Assembly (NCBI RefSeq): GCF_000467185.1
Contig: NZ_BATM01000052.1
Span: 1-63,644, forward strand
Length of the DNA stretch: 63,644 bases
Source of the DNA: Vibrio ezurae NBRC 102218
GTDB taxonomy: Bacteria > Pseudomonadota > Gammaproteobacteria > Enterobacterales > Vibrionaceae
Direction: 5' to 3'
The translations under genes were made by a program, and so were the position numbers. Positions 30,157 through 40,633 of the stretch are shown one piece after another (the stretch's first letter is position 1; every line of letters starts with the position of its first letter). The notes under the pieces were generated by a model. It saw nothing but the letters and a program-made list of their open reading frames with translations, searched no databases and was not told the origin of the DNA.

Positions 30157-31305
30157 TTATGAGGTCAGTGCTATTACCGCACCAGGCATAAGAACAAACA
30201 CAGCCACTAAGTATCCAGCAACAACACTTTTGTTTTTAATCGCCATTGTTGAAATCCAATCAGCCCCTTTTAATGGCAACTCTCGTAGGAATGGGATACC
30301 AAAAATAAATACCGTTGCAGCAATATTAAACAGTAAGTGTACTAATGCGATTTGCAGAGCAAATATTGCAAACTCACCAGTGACTGCGGTGGCAGCGAGT
30401 AGAGCCGTAATACAGGTTCCTATGTTTGCACCTAAGGTGAATGGGTACACATCACGTACTTTTAATACACCTGAGCCAACAAGTGGAACCATTAAGCTAG
30501 TTGTTGTTGAAGAAGACTGAACAAGAATCGTCACCACTGAACCAGAGAAAATACCGTGCAGAGGACCACGTCCAATGGCATTTTTAAGTATTTCACGAGC
30601 ACGACCTACCATTAGGCTCTTCATCAGTTTGCCCATGATGGTAATAGAGATGATGATGGTTGCGATACCTAAGATAATCATGCTTACACCAGCCACGATA
30701 GGACCGAAAGCTGTCAGAGGCTCTTGAACCATGCCTATAAGCGGTTTCGTCATAGGCTTAATAAAGTTGAAAGCCCCCATGTTTAGATCACCAGTGCCCA
30801 TTAGAGGCGCTACTAGCCAAGCTGATAGCTTACCAAAGATACCAAACATCATTTCTAGTGGTAGGAAGATAAAGACGGCCAGTAAGTTAAAGAAGTCGTG
30901 TACGGTTGCACTTGCAAATGCACGTTTGAACTCTTCTTTACAACGTAGGTGACCAAGGCTAACCAAAGTGTTGGTGACAGTGGTACCGATGTTTGCACCC
31001 ATGACCATAGGTATCGCGATGCCAACTGGAAGTCCGCCAGCCACTAAGCCAACAATGATAGAGGTAACAGTACTTGATGATTGAATGAGTGCGGTCGCAA
31101 CGAGACCAATCATCAAACCTGCAACAGGGTGTGAAGCAAAATCAAATAGGGTTTTGGCATGTTCGCCAGAAGCCATTTTAAAGCCACTGCCAACCATGGA
31201 AACAGATACAAGAAGTAGGTACAGCATGAAAGCCAAGTTAGCCCAACGTAGCCAGCTGGTTTTACCCGCTGATACGCCTGAAACTGAAGATGCTTGGTTG
31301 TTCAT
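30157..31305 (-). CDS. nptA: Sodium/phosphate cotransporter NptA
   Basis: This 382-residue membrane protein of the Na/Pi cotransporter (SLC34-like) family has about eight helices in two inverted halves, each with the hallmark QSSST motif: IQSSSTVTSIIVGLVAGG and VQSSSTTTSLMVPLVGSG. NptA of V. cholerae is a sodium-driven phosphate importer and its gene also lies next to nhaR. It adds a low-affinity, ion-driven route beside the Pst system encoded earlier in the window. Start ATG has a GGAG site. It is divergent from nhaR. Confidence 0.92.
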   Translation of the reverse strand: MNNQASSVSGVSAGKTSWLRWANLAFMLYLLLVSVSMVGSGFKMASGEHAKTLFDFASHPVAGLMIGLVATALIQSSSTVTSIIVGLVAGGLPVGIAIPMVMGANIGTTVTNTLVSLGHLRCKEEFKRAFASATVHDFFNLLAVFIFLPLEMMFGIFGKLSAWLVAPLMGTGDLNMGAFNFIKPMTKPLIGMVQEPLTAFGPIVAGVSMIILGIATIIISITIMGKLMKSLMVGRAREILKNAIGRGPLHGIFSGSVVTILVQSSSTTTSLMVPLVGSGVLKVRDVYPFTLGANIGTCITALLAATAVTGEFAIFALQIALVHLLFNIAATVFIFGIPFLRELPLKGADWISTMAIKNKSVVAGYLVAVFVLMPGAVIALTS

Positions 31306-31648
31306 TTGTTTTCTCCGAGCCTTTATCTAGGCTTTTAATCAACTGTTGGCGAGTTTAGATAACTTATATTTCAGTTATATTACAGTTCAGTAAAAAACGA
31401 ATTTTTGTTCTTTTATTTACGCAATCGTTTGCTTAACGCGGTGCTTGTCTTTAAGTTGTTGTTTTTAATAGTATTTGGTTTTTTTGCTATTGTGTTTTAA
31501 TACTTTCTTTGAACAACTTTAGTGCTAAAAATTGATCTGATCCAAATATTAATATGACAAAACCGTCATCTTACTTTAATTTAACTTCGGTATTATCGAA
31601 GGTTGTTAGCTTTTACCTTTAAAAATCAATAGCGCTATAGGAGCAAGT
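31306..31648. other. nptA–nhaR divergent promoter region
   Basis: This 343-bp AT-rich spacer carries the promoters for nptA (minus) and nhaR (plus). I see no open reading frame of note and no strong hairpin. A weak Pho-box-like 7-4-7 element occurs at 31563-31580 but is not convincing. Confidence 0.6.
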
Positions 31649-32545
31649 ATGTCGCATCTCAATTACAACCATCTCTATTATTTCTGGATGGTATGCAAGC
31701 AAGGCTCGTTAACTAAAGCTGCTGATGCGTTATTTTTGACTCCACAAACGGTCACTGGGCAAATAAAGGCATTGGAGCAACGTTTGAACGGTAAGTTAAC
31801 TAAGCGCAACGGCAGAAGCATCGAACCAACAGAGTTAGGGCAGTTGGTATTTAAATACGCTGATAGAATGTATGACTTGAGTTATGAGATGCTTGATATC
31901 GTTAATTATAGCCAAAGAGCCAACTTACTGTTTGAAGTTGGGGTGGCCGATGCCCTTTCAAAAAGCCTAGTCAGTCAAATTCTTTCCACTACGGTTCCCG
32001 ATGATGGCAACATTCATCTTAGGTGTTATGAATCTACCCATGAGCTATTACTAGAGCAGCTATCACAGCATAAGTTGGATATGATTCTTTCTGATTGCCC
32101 TATTGATTCATCACAAAATGCAGGTTTATACAGTAAAAAATTAGGGGAGTGTGGAATGAGTTTTTGTTCGGCAACCCCTCTTGATGAAGCCGAGTTTTGG
32201 CCAAATCTGGAGAAGTATAGGCTGTTGATTCCCGGCTCTAGAACATCTATGGGACGTAAGGTGACCGAATGGTGTGATAGACAAGGTTTCCAGCCGAGCA
32301 TATTGGGGGAGTTTGATGACTTTGCCTTGATGAAGGCGTTTGCAGAAACCCACCCTGAAACTGTATTTATTGCTCCTACTCGTTACCCGTACAAAGGAAA
32401 CCCTTCAGGTGTTCCGTTGTTTCATCGAATTGCTGAGATTGAAGCATTAAAAGAAGAGTACTACGTCATATTTGCTGAGCGAATGATTCAGCATCCTGCA
32501 GTAAAAAGTGTCTGCGATGCTGATTTCTCTAAAATTTTCCATTAA
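31649..32545 (+). CDS. nhaR: LysR-family sodium-responsive regulator NhaR
   Basis: This 298-residue protein has the diagnostic NhaR start [20 protein letters not shown] and helix-turn-helix [20 protein letters not shown]. NhaR activates the Na+/H+ antiporter gene nhaA in response to sodium; nhaA itself is not in this window. In vibrios nhaR lies between nptA and hlyU, as here. A GGAG site precedes the ATG. It is followed by hlyU after 81 bp. Confidence 0.93.
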   Translation: MSHLNYNHLYYFWMVCKQGSLTKAADALFLTPQTVTGQIKALEQRLNGKLTKRNGRSIEPTELGQLVFKYADRMYDLSYEMLDIVNYSQRANLLFEVGVADALSKSLVSQILSTTVPDDGNIHLRCYESTHELLLEQLSQHKLDMILSDCPIDSSQNAGLYSKKLGECGMSFCSATPLDEAEFWPNLEKYRLLIPGSRTSMGRKVTEWCDRQGFQPSILGEFDDFALMKAFAETHPETVFIAPTRYPYKGNPSGVPLFHRIAEIEALKEEYYVIFAERMIQHPAVKSVCDADFSKIFH

Positions 32546-32626
32546 TTTTAAGAGTAGAGGTTTAACTTTGTCTTGCTCAGGGGTAGGCTTGATCTATTCG
32601 CTAAAATTTATGACTGTAAGTATCCT

Positions 32627-32923
32627 ATGAATTTGAAAGCAATGGAAAAAAATTCTCCAGAAGCTGTTTCTTTATTAAAAGCAATGGCCAATGAAAGGCG
32701 TCTTTTTATTTTGTGTATGTTGCACGATAGAGAGTTGTCCGTCGGGGAATTGTGCCAGCAATTAGATCTTAGCCAGTCGGCTTTGTCGCAACACCTAGCT
32801 TGGTTGAGACGCGATGGCTTAGTGGCCACACGCAAAGAAGCTCAGACCGTCTATTATTCGCTGAGTAGCCCTGAAGTGAAGCGTATGATTCATCTCCTAC
32901 ATGAGATGTATTGTTCAGAATAA
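32627..32923 (+). CDS. hlyU: ArsR-family virulence regulator HlyU
   Basis: This 98-residue regulator starts at ATG 32627 (MNLKAMEKNSPEAVSLL), matching the 98-aa form of other vibrios; the frame opens upstream at 32573. It has the winged helix with LLKAMANERRLFILCMLHD and LDLSQSALSQHLAWLRRDGL, nearly identical to known HlyU. HlyU relieves H-NS silencing of haemolysin and RTX toxin genes in pathogenic vibrios. Two cysteines, one in FILCML and one in the C-terminal MYCSE, correspond to the pair proposed as a thiol switch. No toxin gene is nearby. Confidence 0.93.
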   Translation: MNLKAMEKNSPEAVSLLKAMANERRLFILCMLHDRELSVGELCQQLDLSQSALSQHLAWLRRDGLVATRKEAQTVYYSLSSPEVKRMIHLLHEMYCSE

Positions 32924-32981
32924 AGAGCAGTAGAGAGGTGAGGGAAGCGCCTGTCTATTGTTGACTCAAAAAAAAGAGACA

Positions 32982-33007
32982 AAAAAACCGGCAGAAGCCG
33001 GTTTTTT
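32982..33007. terminator. Bidirectional terminator between hlyU and rpsT
   Basis: A perfect 11-bp stem (32982-32992 with 32997-33007), loop AGAA, carries A and T tracts on both flanks. It serves both convergent genes. Confidence 0.92.
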
Positions 33008-33028
33008 ATTTCTGAATCGAAGTTCTAA

Positions 33029-33289
33029 TTAAAGAGCTTTGATTGCAGCAGAGAAGCGTGCTTTATGACGTGCAGCTTTATTCTTATGAATAAGGCCTTT
33101 AGTCGCTGCGCGATCTAGGATCGGTGCAACAGCTGCTAGTTCAGCAGTTGCAGCTTCTTTATCACCAGCTTCGATAGCTGCGATAGTTTTTTTCATGTAA
33201 GTGCGCATCATAGAACGACGGCTAGCATTGTGCTGACGACGTTTCTCAGCCTGGATAGCGCGCTTCTTAGCAGATTTACTGTTTGCCAA
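33029..33289 (-). CDS. rpsT: 30S ribosomal protein S20
   Basis: This 86-residue protein binds 16S rRNA early in 30S assembly. It is lysine/arginine rich and begins [20 protein letters not shown], the S20 start. The start codon is TTG (33287-33289); a GTG five codons earlier would add five non-homologous residues. E. coli rpsT also uses UUG, a feature involved in its autogenous control. A GGGAG site lies upstream. It is divergent from murJ. Confidence 0.97.
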   Translation of the reverse strand: MANSKSAKKRAIQAEKRRQHNASRRSMMRTYMKKTIAAIEAGDKEAATAELAAVAPILDRAATKGLIHKNKAARHKARFSAAIKAL

Positions 33290-33587
33290 GGGTCTAACTC
33301 CCAAAACTTGTTCGGTAACAATATAAGGTCGTGGAGAATGCCTTTTTGATAACCGAAAGTCAATTGATTTGTGCGAAAACTCATCGAAAACAATGTAATT
33401 TTGTTTAGATAGGTTAACACGGTTAAGATGGCGGGGATTCTAACAGCATTTTGATAGTAGATCTACACTCAACCTAAGTTACTTCAAGTAAACTGCTTTT
33501 ATCAATGTGTTAGAGTCTGATTCTGATAGGCTATGCCTTTGTTAAGTGCGGTCTAAAGACGTTGTTTTATATAATTAAGGAATAAAA

Positions 33588-35147
33588 GTGAGTAAAGGCC
33601 TTCTCAAGTCAGGCGCTATCGTAAGTGCCATGACATTAGTTTCTCGTGTATTGGGGTTGGTTCGGGACGTAGTTGTTGCCAACCTTATGGGGGCGGGAGC
33701 AAGTGCTGATGTGTTTTTCTTTGCCAATAAGATTCCTAATTTCTTAAGACGTTTATTTGCGGAAGGGGCGTTTTCGCAAGCTTTTGTCCCAGTGCTTACC
33801 GAATATCACTCCAAAGGTGATATGGATGAGACTCGACAACTCATTGCAAAAGTATCCGGTACGTTAGGCGTTATTGTCACCATAGTAACCGTGTGCGGTA
33901 TCTTAGGCTCAGGTGTCGTGACGGCCATTTTTGGTACAGGTTGGTTTTTAGATTGGTTAAATGGCGGTCCATCAGCTGAGAAGTTTGAAATGGCCAGCTT
34001 AATGCTAAAAATTACTTTTCCTTATCTTTGGTTCATTACCTTTGTGGCACTGTCAGGGTCCATATTAAATACCTTAGGTAAGTTTGCGGTTTCTTCTTTT
34101 ACGCCTGTATTTTTGAACGTAATGATCATTTTTGCCGCGACTATGATCGCGCCACGTTTAGCCAATCCAGAAATTGGTTTAGCGATAGGTGTATTTCTTG
34201 GTGGTTTAGTGCAGTTTTTCTTCCAGTTGCCTTTCTTAATTAAAGAAGGGGTATTGGTTAAGCCTAAATGGGGATGGCGAGATCCTGGCGTAGTCAGAAT
34301 CCGCACCCTAATGATCCCCGCGCTATTTGGGGTATCGGTCAGTCAAATAAACCTGTTGTTGGATACCTTTATTGCCAGTTTCTTACAAACGGGCTCTATC
34401 AGTTGGCTCTATTACTCAGATAGATTACTTGAATTCCCACTAGGCTTATTTGGTATTGCTATTGCCACCGTTATTTTGCCGGCTCTGTCGCGTAAGCATG
34501 TTGATGCTCACAGCCAAGGCTTTGCCGCCACAATGGACTGGGGCATTCGCATGGTACTGTTGCTAGGGTTACCTGCAATGCTGGGTTTGATTGTTCTCGC
34601 CAAGCCTATGTTGATGGTGCTCTTTATGCGTGGGGAGTTTGGCATCCATGAGGTATTGCAATCCTCATACTCTTTGGTTGCCTATGCCTCTGGTTTATTG
34701 AACTTCATGTTGATCAAGGTACTGGCTCCAGGTTATTACTCTCGCCAAGATACTAAAACGCCGGTGCGCTACGGCATTATCGCCATGACCACTAATATGG
34801 TGTTTAACGTTATTTTTGCATGGCATTACGGTTATGTAGGGTTAGCTATGGCGACAGCGTTATCGGCGCTTATCAATATGGGACTACTATATCGAGGTCT
34901 GCATAAAGCACAGGTGTACCAACTCACTCGCCAAACGGTGGCTTATATTGTCAGAGTGGCTTTAGCTGGTGTGGCTATGGTAGGGGCAATAAGTTATCTA
35001 CTAAAACCAATAGACGCTTGGTTGGCAATGTCTTTAACTCAACGAGTGATCGAGTTAGTCACTATGATTGGTGTGGGAGCATTGGCGTATTTAATTACCG
35101 CATTAGTGCTTGGAATACGCCTGAAGCACCTGAAAGCGAGCATGTAA
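33588..35147 (+). CDS. murJ: Lipid II flippase MurJ
   Basis: This 519-residue membrane protein of the MVF/MOP fold has 14 predicted helices. It begins LLKSGAIVSAMTLVSRVLGLVRDVVVA and includes the conserved FFFANKIPNFLRRLFAEGAFSQAFVPVL segment, with arginines essential for flipping lipid-linked peptidoglycan precursors. The start is GTG with an AAGGAA site. Also known as mviN. It leads into ribF–ileS–lspA. Confidence 0.95.
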   Translation: MSKGLLKSGAIVSAMTLVSRVLGLVRDVVVANLMGAGASADVFFFANKIPNFLRRLFAEGAFSQAFVPVLTEYHSKGDMDETRQLIAKVSGTLGVIVTIVTVCGILGSGVVTAIFGTGWFLDWLNGGPSAEKFEMASLMLKITFPYLWFITFVALSGSILNTLGKFAVSSFTPVFLNVMIIFAATMIAPRLANPEIGLAIGVFLGGLVQFFFQLPFLIKEGVLVKPKWGWRDPGVVRIRTLMIPALFGVSVSQINLLLDTFIASFLQTGSISWLYYSDRLLEFPLGLFGIAIATVILPALSRKHVDAHSQGFAATMDWGIRMVLLLGLPAMLGLIVLAKPMLMVLFMRGEFGIHEVLQSSYSLVAYASGLLNFMLIKVLAPGYYSRQDTKTPVRYGIIAMTTNMVFNVIFAWHYGYVGLAMATALSALINMGLLYRGLHKAQVYQLTRQTVAYIVRVALAGVAMVGAISYLLKPIDAWLAMSLTQRVIELVTMIGVGALAYLITALVLGIRLKHLKASM

Positions 35148-35267
35148 AAGAAGGCAAAATAAATCTACTCTTCGCGTCGCTAGCATATATATGAGGTTTC
35201 GGTATATAATTTGCCAGTTTAGGGATTTTAGACCCTGTAGACTAAGAATTAGGTATTAACGCGTTAC

Positions 35268-36197
35268 ATGCATCTTATCCGAGGTAGCCATAACATACGT
35301 CCCGAACATCAGGGATGTGTCTTGACCATAGGTAACTTTGATGGTGTCCATCTCGGGCATCAAACGGTCTTGAAGCAAGTACAACAAAAAGCGGAAATGC
35401 TTGGTCTTCCGGCTGTGGTGATGACTTTTGAACCACAGCCCTTAGAGCTCTTCTTGCAAAGCAAGGCACCCGCTAGGCTGACTCGTTTACGTGATAAATA
35501 CGTACAACTGAGTAAGCTTAATCTTGAGCGTCTTCTTTGTGTGAATTTTAGTAAACGTTTTGCAGGGCTTCCTCCAGAACAATTTATTAAAGATCTGCTG
35601 GTGGACAAACTTGGTGTTAAGTTTCTCGTGGTAGGTGATGACTTCCGCTTTGGGCGTAAGCGACAAGGGGACTTTTCCATGCTGCAACAAGCAGGAAAAG
35701 AGTATGGATTTGAAGTTGTGAGCACCGCCAGTTTCTGTCTGAATACAGAAAGGGTGAGTAGCACCGCTATTCGTGAAGCTTTAGGGCGAGATGAATTAAC
35801 ACAAGCCAAATCCATGCTAGGACGACATTACAGTATTAGTGGGCGTGTTTCACACGGTCGTAAATTAGGAAGAACGATAGGTTTTCCTACAGCGAATATC
35901 CCATTAAAACGTACTGTGTCTCCGGTCTCTGGCGTTTATGTCGTTGAAGCTAACATTGATGGACAAACAGTTGGTGGCGTTGCCAACGTAGGTCAAAGGC
36001 CTACGGTGAACGGCGTAAGGCAGCAACTCGAAGTACACTTTTTTGAATTATCAAAAGATTTATATGGTAAACAATTAGAAGTTTGCCTATTACACAAGTT
36101 GCGTGAAGAAGTGAAATTTGCTTCCTTTGACGCACTTAAAACTCAAATAGAATTAGATGCTGAGGCAGCTCGGGTGTGGTTGCAGCAGCACAGGTAA
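35268..36197 (+). CDS. ribF: Bifunctional riboflavin kinase/FAD synthetase RibF
   Basis: This 309-residue enzyme converts riboflavin to FMN and FAD. The N-terminal FAD synthetase (about 15-185) shows TIGNFDGVHLGHQTVL and FVVGDDFRFGRKRQGD together with STAIREAL; the C-terminal kinase (about 186-309) shows GRKLGRTIGFPTANI and the KLREEVKFAS end. Length equals E. coli RibF (313). It lies 120 bp after murJ and 124 bp before ileS, the standard order. Confidence 0.96.
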   Translation: MHLIRGSHNIRPEHQGCVLTIGNFDGVHLGHQTVLKQVQQKAEMLGLPAVVMTFEPQPLELFLQSKAPARLTRLRDKYVQLSKLNLERLLCVNFSKRFAGLPPEQFIKDLLVDKLGVKFLVVGDDFRFGRKRQGDFSMLQQAGKEYGFEVVSTASFCLNTERVSSTAIREALGRDELTQAKSMLGRHYSISGRVSHGRKLGRTIGFPTANIPLKRTVSPVSGVYVVEANIDGQTVGGVANVGQRPTVNGVRQQLEVHFFELSKDLYGKQLEVCLLHKLREEVKFASFDALKTQIELDAEAARVWLQQHR

Positions 36198-36321
36198 TAA
36201 TGGACTTTATAGGCCGAAATACGTATTTACATCAAATGATGTATTTACGTCGTGGAGTGCCCAATAACGACATTGTTCCCAAAATATCTAACTTCGCCCA
36301 ATATTACGGAAATAAGAATCG

Positions 36322-39153
36322 ATGACTGACTATAAAGATACCCTGAACCTCCCAGAAACAGGGTTTCCAATGCGCGGTAATCTGGCGAACCGTGAACCAG
36401 AAATGCTTAAGCGTTGGTATAAAGAAGATCTTTACGGTGCTATCCGTGAAGCTAAAAAAGGCAACAAGCCTTTTGTTTTGCACGATGGCCCTCCATACGC
36501 AAATGGTGACATCCATATTGGTCACGCGCTAAATAAGATTCTTAAAGACATTATTATTAAATCTAAGACCCTTTCTGGCTATGACGCACCGTATATCCCT
36601 GGTTGGGATTGTCACGGTCTTCCAATTGAATTGATGGTTGAGAAGAAAAAAGGCAAGCCGGGTCATAAGATCTCTGCGGCTGAATTTCGTGAAGAGTGTC
36701 GTAAGTACGCTGCCGGTCAAGTTGAAGGTCAGAAAGAGAGCTTCAAACGTCTTGGTATTATGGGCGAGTGGGACAAACCTTATCGCACAATGGATTTTGG
36801 CACAGAAGCCAACATCATTCGTGCACTAGGCAAAATTGCTGACAAAGGCCACCTACTAAAAGGCTTTAAACCTGTTCACTGGTGTACTGACTGTGGAAGT
36901 GCATTGGCGGAAGCGGAAGTTGAATACAAAAACAAAGTTTCACCATCAATTGATGTGAAATTTAAAGCGGCTGATGAAGCGGCGGTATTAAGCAAATTCT
37001 CACTGACTGGCGACAACGCTGGTGAAGGTGATATCTCAGTCGTTATCTGGACAACAACCCCTTGGACACTGCCTGCAAACCGCGCGGTTTGTTTGCGTGA
37101 TGACCTTGAGTATGTTCTTGTTCAAATCGAAGGTGAGCAACCACAACGTTTGATCCTTGCCTCTGATCTTGCAAAAGAAGTGATGGATCGTGTTGGCGTT
37201 GAAAACTATCGTAACCTTGGCTTCGCGACAGGTGCTGATTTAGAACTGCTTAACTTCCAACATCCGTTCTACGACTTTACTGTACCGGCTGTATTAGGCG
37301 ACCACGTAACCACTGAGTCTGGTACTGGTATCGTTCACACCGCACCGGGTCACGGTCAAGAAGATTTCGTGGTAGGCCAAAAATACGACCTAGAAATTGC
37401 GAACCCAGTAGGTTCTAACGGTGTGTATCTACCTGATACTGAACTGTTTGCAGGTCAACACGTATTTAAAGCTAATGATGCAGTAGTTGAAACGCTAAAA
37501 GAAAAAGGCGCGCTATTACATCATCACGCTTACGAGCACAGCTACCCACATTGCTGGCGCCACAAAACACCGATTATTTTCCGCGCGACTCCACAATGGT
37601 TTATCTCTATGGATCAAGCGGGTCTGCGTGCCAATGCATTACAAGCAATTAAAGGTGTTGAGTGGATGCCTGAGTGGGGTCAAAGCCGCATCGAAGGTAT
37701 GGTTGAAGGTCGCCCTGAGTGGTGTATCTCTCGTCAACGTACTTGGGGCGTGCCAATTACTTTGTTTGTACACAAAGAGACAGCTGAGCTGCACCCTAAT
37801 ACTCAAGAGATTATTGAAAAAGTCGCTAAGCTGGTTGAAGAAAAAGGCATTCAAGCATGGTGGGATGTGGATGCAGCAGAGCTACTAGGCGAAGAAGACG
37901 CTGCCAACTACGAGAAAACACTCGATACACTTGATGTATGGTTTGACTCAGGTGTCACGCACTACTCAGTGGTTGATTCTCGTGAAGAGTTCAATGGCGC
38001 AAGTGCCGATCTTTACCTAGAAGGTTCTGATCAACACCGTGGCTGGTTCCAATCATCGCTTATCTCATCCATTGCGATGAAAGATGAAGCTCCGTACAAG
38101 CAAGTGTTAACACACGGCTTCGTAGTCGATGGACAAGGCCGTAAAATGTCTAAGTCTATCGGTAACGTAGTGGCGCCTAAAGACGTGACTAACAAGCTGG
38201 GTGCCGACATTTTACGTCTATGGGTATCTTCTACCGATTACACTGGTGAAGTGGCTGTATCGGATGAAATCCTAAAACGCAGTGCTGACGCATACCGTCG
38301 TATTCGTAACACCGCTCGTTTCTTCCTTGCTAACCTAAACGGCTTCAATCCAGAAACTGATTTAGTACCTGCTGACGAAATGGTGGCATTGGATCGCTGG
38401 GCTGTAGGTCGTGCACAAGAAGCGCAACAAGAAATTGTTAAAGCATACGAAGAGTACAACACGCATGCGGTTACTCAACGACTAATGCAATTCTGTTCAA
38501 TCGAAATGGGTTCTTTCTACCTAGACGTGATTAAAGATCGTCAGTACACAGCGAAGCAGGGCAGCCATGCTCAACGTAGCTGTCAAACTGCGCTTTACTA
38601 CATTGTAGAAGGTCTGGTTCGTTGGATGGCGCCTATTATGTCTTTCACTGCCGATGAAATCTGGAACCAAATGCCGGGTAAACGCGATACGTTCGTCTTT
38701 ACTGGTGAATGGTTCGATGGTTTGTTTGGTCTAGCTGAAGGCGAAGAACTGAATAACGAATTCTGGAGTGAAATTCAGCAAGTTCGCGCATCTGTGAACA
38801 AACTGCTTGAAGAAGCTCGTAAAGAGAAGTTAATCGGTGGCGCACTACAAGCTGAAGTGACACTATATGCTGATGATGCGCTAGCGGCTAAGTTGAACAA
38901 ACTGGGCGATGAACTGCGTTTCATTATGCTGACATCACGTGCGGACGTGGTTGCTCTATCAGAGAAACCTGCCACAGCACACGAGACAGAAATCGACGGT
39001 TTGTTTGTTCAAGTTAATGCCACTGAGCTAGAAAAATGTGACCGTTGTTGGCACCACACTGCAGATGTAGGCACTATTGAAGGCCATGAAACTATCTGTG
39101 GTCGTTGTGTATCAAACGTAGAAGGCGAAGGCGAGGTTCGTAAGTTTGCCTAA
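36322..39153 (+). CDS. ileS: Isoleucyl-tRNA synthetase
   Basis: This class I synthetase of 943 residues (E. coli 938) has the HIGH motif in [16 protein letters not shown], the KMSKS loop in [10 protein letters not shown], the editing domain with [11 protein letters not shown], and the C-terminal zinc finger [11 protein letters not shown]...ICGRC. It charges tRNA-Ile with isoleucine in the cytosol. Codon use is strongly biased, as expected for a highly expressed gene. The stop is 1 bp before the lspA ATG. Confidence 0.98.
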   Translation: MTDYKDTLNLPETGFPMRGNLANREPEMLKRWYKEDLYGAIREAKKGNKPFVLHDGPPYANGDIHIGHALNKILKDIIIKSKTLSGYDAPYIPGWDCHGLPIELMVEKKKGKPGHKISAAEFREECRKYAAGQVEGQKESFKRLGIMGEWDKPYRTMDFGTEANIIRALGKIADKGHLLKGFKPVHWCTDCGSALAEAEVEYKNKVSPSIDVKFKAADEAAVLSKFSLTGDNAGEGDISVVIWTTTPWTLPANRAVCLRDDLEYVLVQIEGEQPQRLILASDLAKEVMDRVGVENYRNLGFATGADLELLNFQHPFYDFTVPAVLGDHVTTESGTGIVHTAPGHGQEDFVVGQKYDLEIANPVGSNGVYLPDTELFAGQHVFKANDAVVETLKEKGALLHHHAYEHSYPHCWRHKTPIIFRATPQWFISMDQAGLRANALQAIKGVEWMPEWGQSRIEGMVEGRPEWCISRQRTWGVPITLFVHKETAELHPNTQEIIEKVAKLVEEKGIQAWWDVDAAELLGEEDAANYEKTLDTLDVWFDSGVTHYSVVDSREEFNGASADLYLEGSDQHRGWFQSSLISSIAMKDEAPYKQVLTHGFVVDGQGRKMSKSIGNVVAPKDVTNKLGADILRLWVSSTDYTGEVAVSDEILKRSADAYRRIRNTARFFLANLNGFNPETDLVPADEMVALDRWAVGRAQEAQQEIVKAYEEYNTHAVTQRLMQFCSIEMGSFYLDVIKDRQYTAKQGSHAQRSCQTALYYIVEGLVRWMAPIMSFTADEIWNQMPGKRDTFVFTGEWFDGLFGLAEGEELNNEFWSEIQQVRASVNKLLEEARKEKLIGGALQAEVTLYADDALAAKLNKLGDELRFIMLTSRADVVALSEKPATAHETEIDGLFVQVNATELEKCDRCWHHTADVGTIEGHETICGRCVSNVEGEGEVRKFA

Positions 39154-39154
39154 T

Positions 39155-39667
39155 ATGAATCTGTTTAAACAGACTGGGTTACGCTGGCTATGGCTAGCGG
39201 CCCTTATTTTTATTGTTGATATAGCAATAAAATTAGTGGTCATGAACAGCATGGGGTATGGCTGGGCAAATCGCATTGAGGTTTTGCCTTTCTTTAACTT
39301 GCTCTATGTACATAACTACGGTGCGGCGTTCAGCTTCCTTGGCGATCAAAGCGGTTGGCAACGATGGCTCTTTACCGGTATTGCAATTGCAGTATGCGGT
39401 ATGTTGATGCTATGGATGCGTAAACTGCCTAAAGCTGAAAAGTGGAACAACATTGCTTATGCGCTCATTATTGGTGGCGCACTGGGTAATGTTTTTGACC
39501 GGGTTATTCATGGCTTTGTCGTCGACTATCTTGATTTCTTTGTGGGTAACTACCATTGGCCTGCCTTTAACTTAGCAGACAGTGCTATTTGTATTGGGGC
39601 AGCAATGGTTATCTTAGATAGTTTTATTAACAATAAATCCGACTCTGTTGATTCTGCGCAAAAGTAG
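39155..39667 (+). CDS. lspA: Lipoprotein signal peptidase LspA
   Basis: This 170-residue inner-membrane aspartyl protease with four helices removes the signal peptide from diacylated prolipoproteins. The catalytic aspartates are in [18 protein letters not shown] and [20 protein letters not shown] is also conserved. ATG 39155 follows the ileS stop by 1 bp; a TTG at 39146 inside ileS is less likely. In other gamma-proteobacteria fkpB and ispH follow lspA; here secG follows instead. Confidence 0.96.
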   Translation: MNLFKQTGLRWLWLAALIFIVDIAIKLVVMNSMGYGWANRIEVLPFFNLLYVHNYGAAFSFLGDQSGWQRWLFTGIAIAVCGMLMLWMRKLPKAEKWNNIAYALIIGGALGNVFDRVIHGFVVDYLDFFVGNYHWPAFNLADSAICIGAAMVILDSFINNKSDSVDSAQK

Positions 39668-39852
39668 CGATAAAAAACCAGTGTTCGATTAGTGAGCACT
39701 TAGCGGTGATGGGTGTAATTTTTGCTTGTCACCGCCACAAGGTTTCGCTACTATTGCGTCCGCCCTATAAAGGGCGCGCTAGCTTTGTTGTAATCTAATA
39801 AACATCACGATTATGACGCGCTGGCTCAACAATTTGGAACATAGGTGGAAAG

Positions 39853-40194
39853 ATGTTTGAAACAACTCTACTTGTGATTTACCTGTTGGCTGCGCTTGGT
39901 GTGATTGGCCTAGTTCTGATTCAACAAGGTAAAGGCGCAGATATGGGAGCCTCATTCGGTGCAGGTGCATCAAATACAGTATTTGGTGCTGGCGGCTCTG
40001 GTAACTTTTTAACCCGAATGACTGCAGTTTTTGCACTGATTTTTATCGTCGTTTGTCTGATTCTTGGCCGTATGTCTACACATAAAGCCGATTCTCAATG
40101 GGTTGACCCAACAGCTGGGCAACAAACCATTCAGAAAACAGACGACGTAGTGAAGGAAGTTCCAGCCCAAAAGGGTGAAGAAATTCCTGAATAA
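39853..40194 (+). CDS. secG: Protein translocase subunit SecG
   Basis: This 113-residue protein has two membrane helices (about 1-22, TTLLVIYLLAALGVIGLVLI, and about 55-72, MTAVFALIFIVVCLILG) joined by the conserved QQGKGADMGASFGAGASNTVFG loop. SecG assists SecYE in protein export. The variable C-terminal tail is longer than in E. coli by a few residues. It precedes tRNA-Leu and tRNA-fMet, the same order as E. coli secG–leuU–metY. Confidence 0.96.
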   Translation: MFETTLLVIYLLAALGVIGLVLIQQGKGADMGASFGAGASNTVFGAGGSGNFLTRMTAVFALIFIVVCLILGRMSTHKADSQWVDPTAGQQTIQKTDDVVKEVPAQKGEEIPE

Positions 40195-40209
40195 GTTGTA
40201 ATGCTTATT

Positions 40210-40293
40210 GCCGAGATGGTGAAATTGGTAGACACGCCAGCATGAGGTGCTGGTGCCTTTGGTGTGAGGGTTCGAGTCCCTCTCTCGGCACCA
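40210..40293 (+). tRNA. tRNA-Leu (GAG)
   Basis: An 84-nt tRNA has acceptor arm GCCGAGA (40210-40216) paired with TCTCGGC (40283-40289), then A and an encoded CCA. The anticodon loop ATGAGGT gives GAG. A long variable arm, as in class II leucine tRNAs, precedes the T arm GGTTCGAGTCC. It corresponds to E. coli leuU in the same position. Confidence 0.96.
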
Positions 40294-40301
40294 TATATTG
40301 T

Positions 40302-40336
40302 TTGAAAATCAATCTATTGAACGTATAATGTTCGAT
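40302..40336 (+). promoter_or_regulatory. Sigma-70 promoter for initiator tRNA
   Basis: Between the two tRNAs there is a -35 TTGAAA (40302-40307), a 16-bp spacer and a perfect -10 TATAAT (40324-40329). The expected start point is about 8 nt before the mature initiator tRNA. This promoter probably drives tRNA-fMet and the rimP–nusA–infB operon. Confidence 0.7.
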
Positions 40337-40343
40337 AGTCGGA

Positions 40344-40420
<77 letters not shown>

Positions 40421-40560
40421 ATTTGCAACTGGGAGTATTGGTCGATTTTATTCGACATTAAACACCAGTTTGTGAGTCTGAATTTCAAACATCATAACTG
40501 ATTTTTTTCGGTTATGAGCTAAGCTTTCCTTAGCTTAGTGATATCAGGGTCCAGCAGCAT

Positions 40561-40587
40561 AAAACCCCGACACTATCGGGGTTTTTT
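40561..40587 (+). terminator. Terminator downstream of tRNA-fMet
   Basis: A perfect 10-bp stem (40561-40570 with 40576-40585) with CACTA loop is followed by T. It lies 140 bp after the initiator tRNA and before rimP, so transcription into the operon must pass through it. Confidence 0.88.
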
Positions 40588-40633
40588 GTTATCTGCGGTT
40601 TATCACTGCGGATGTGTGCTTGGTAAATGAAAT

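Noticed and set aside
31563..31580. Pho box between nptA and nhaR
   Set aside because: A CCGTCAT-CTTA-CTTTAAT layout exists, but it is about 260 bp from nptA and on the nhaR side; the second half is weak.
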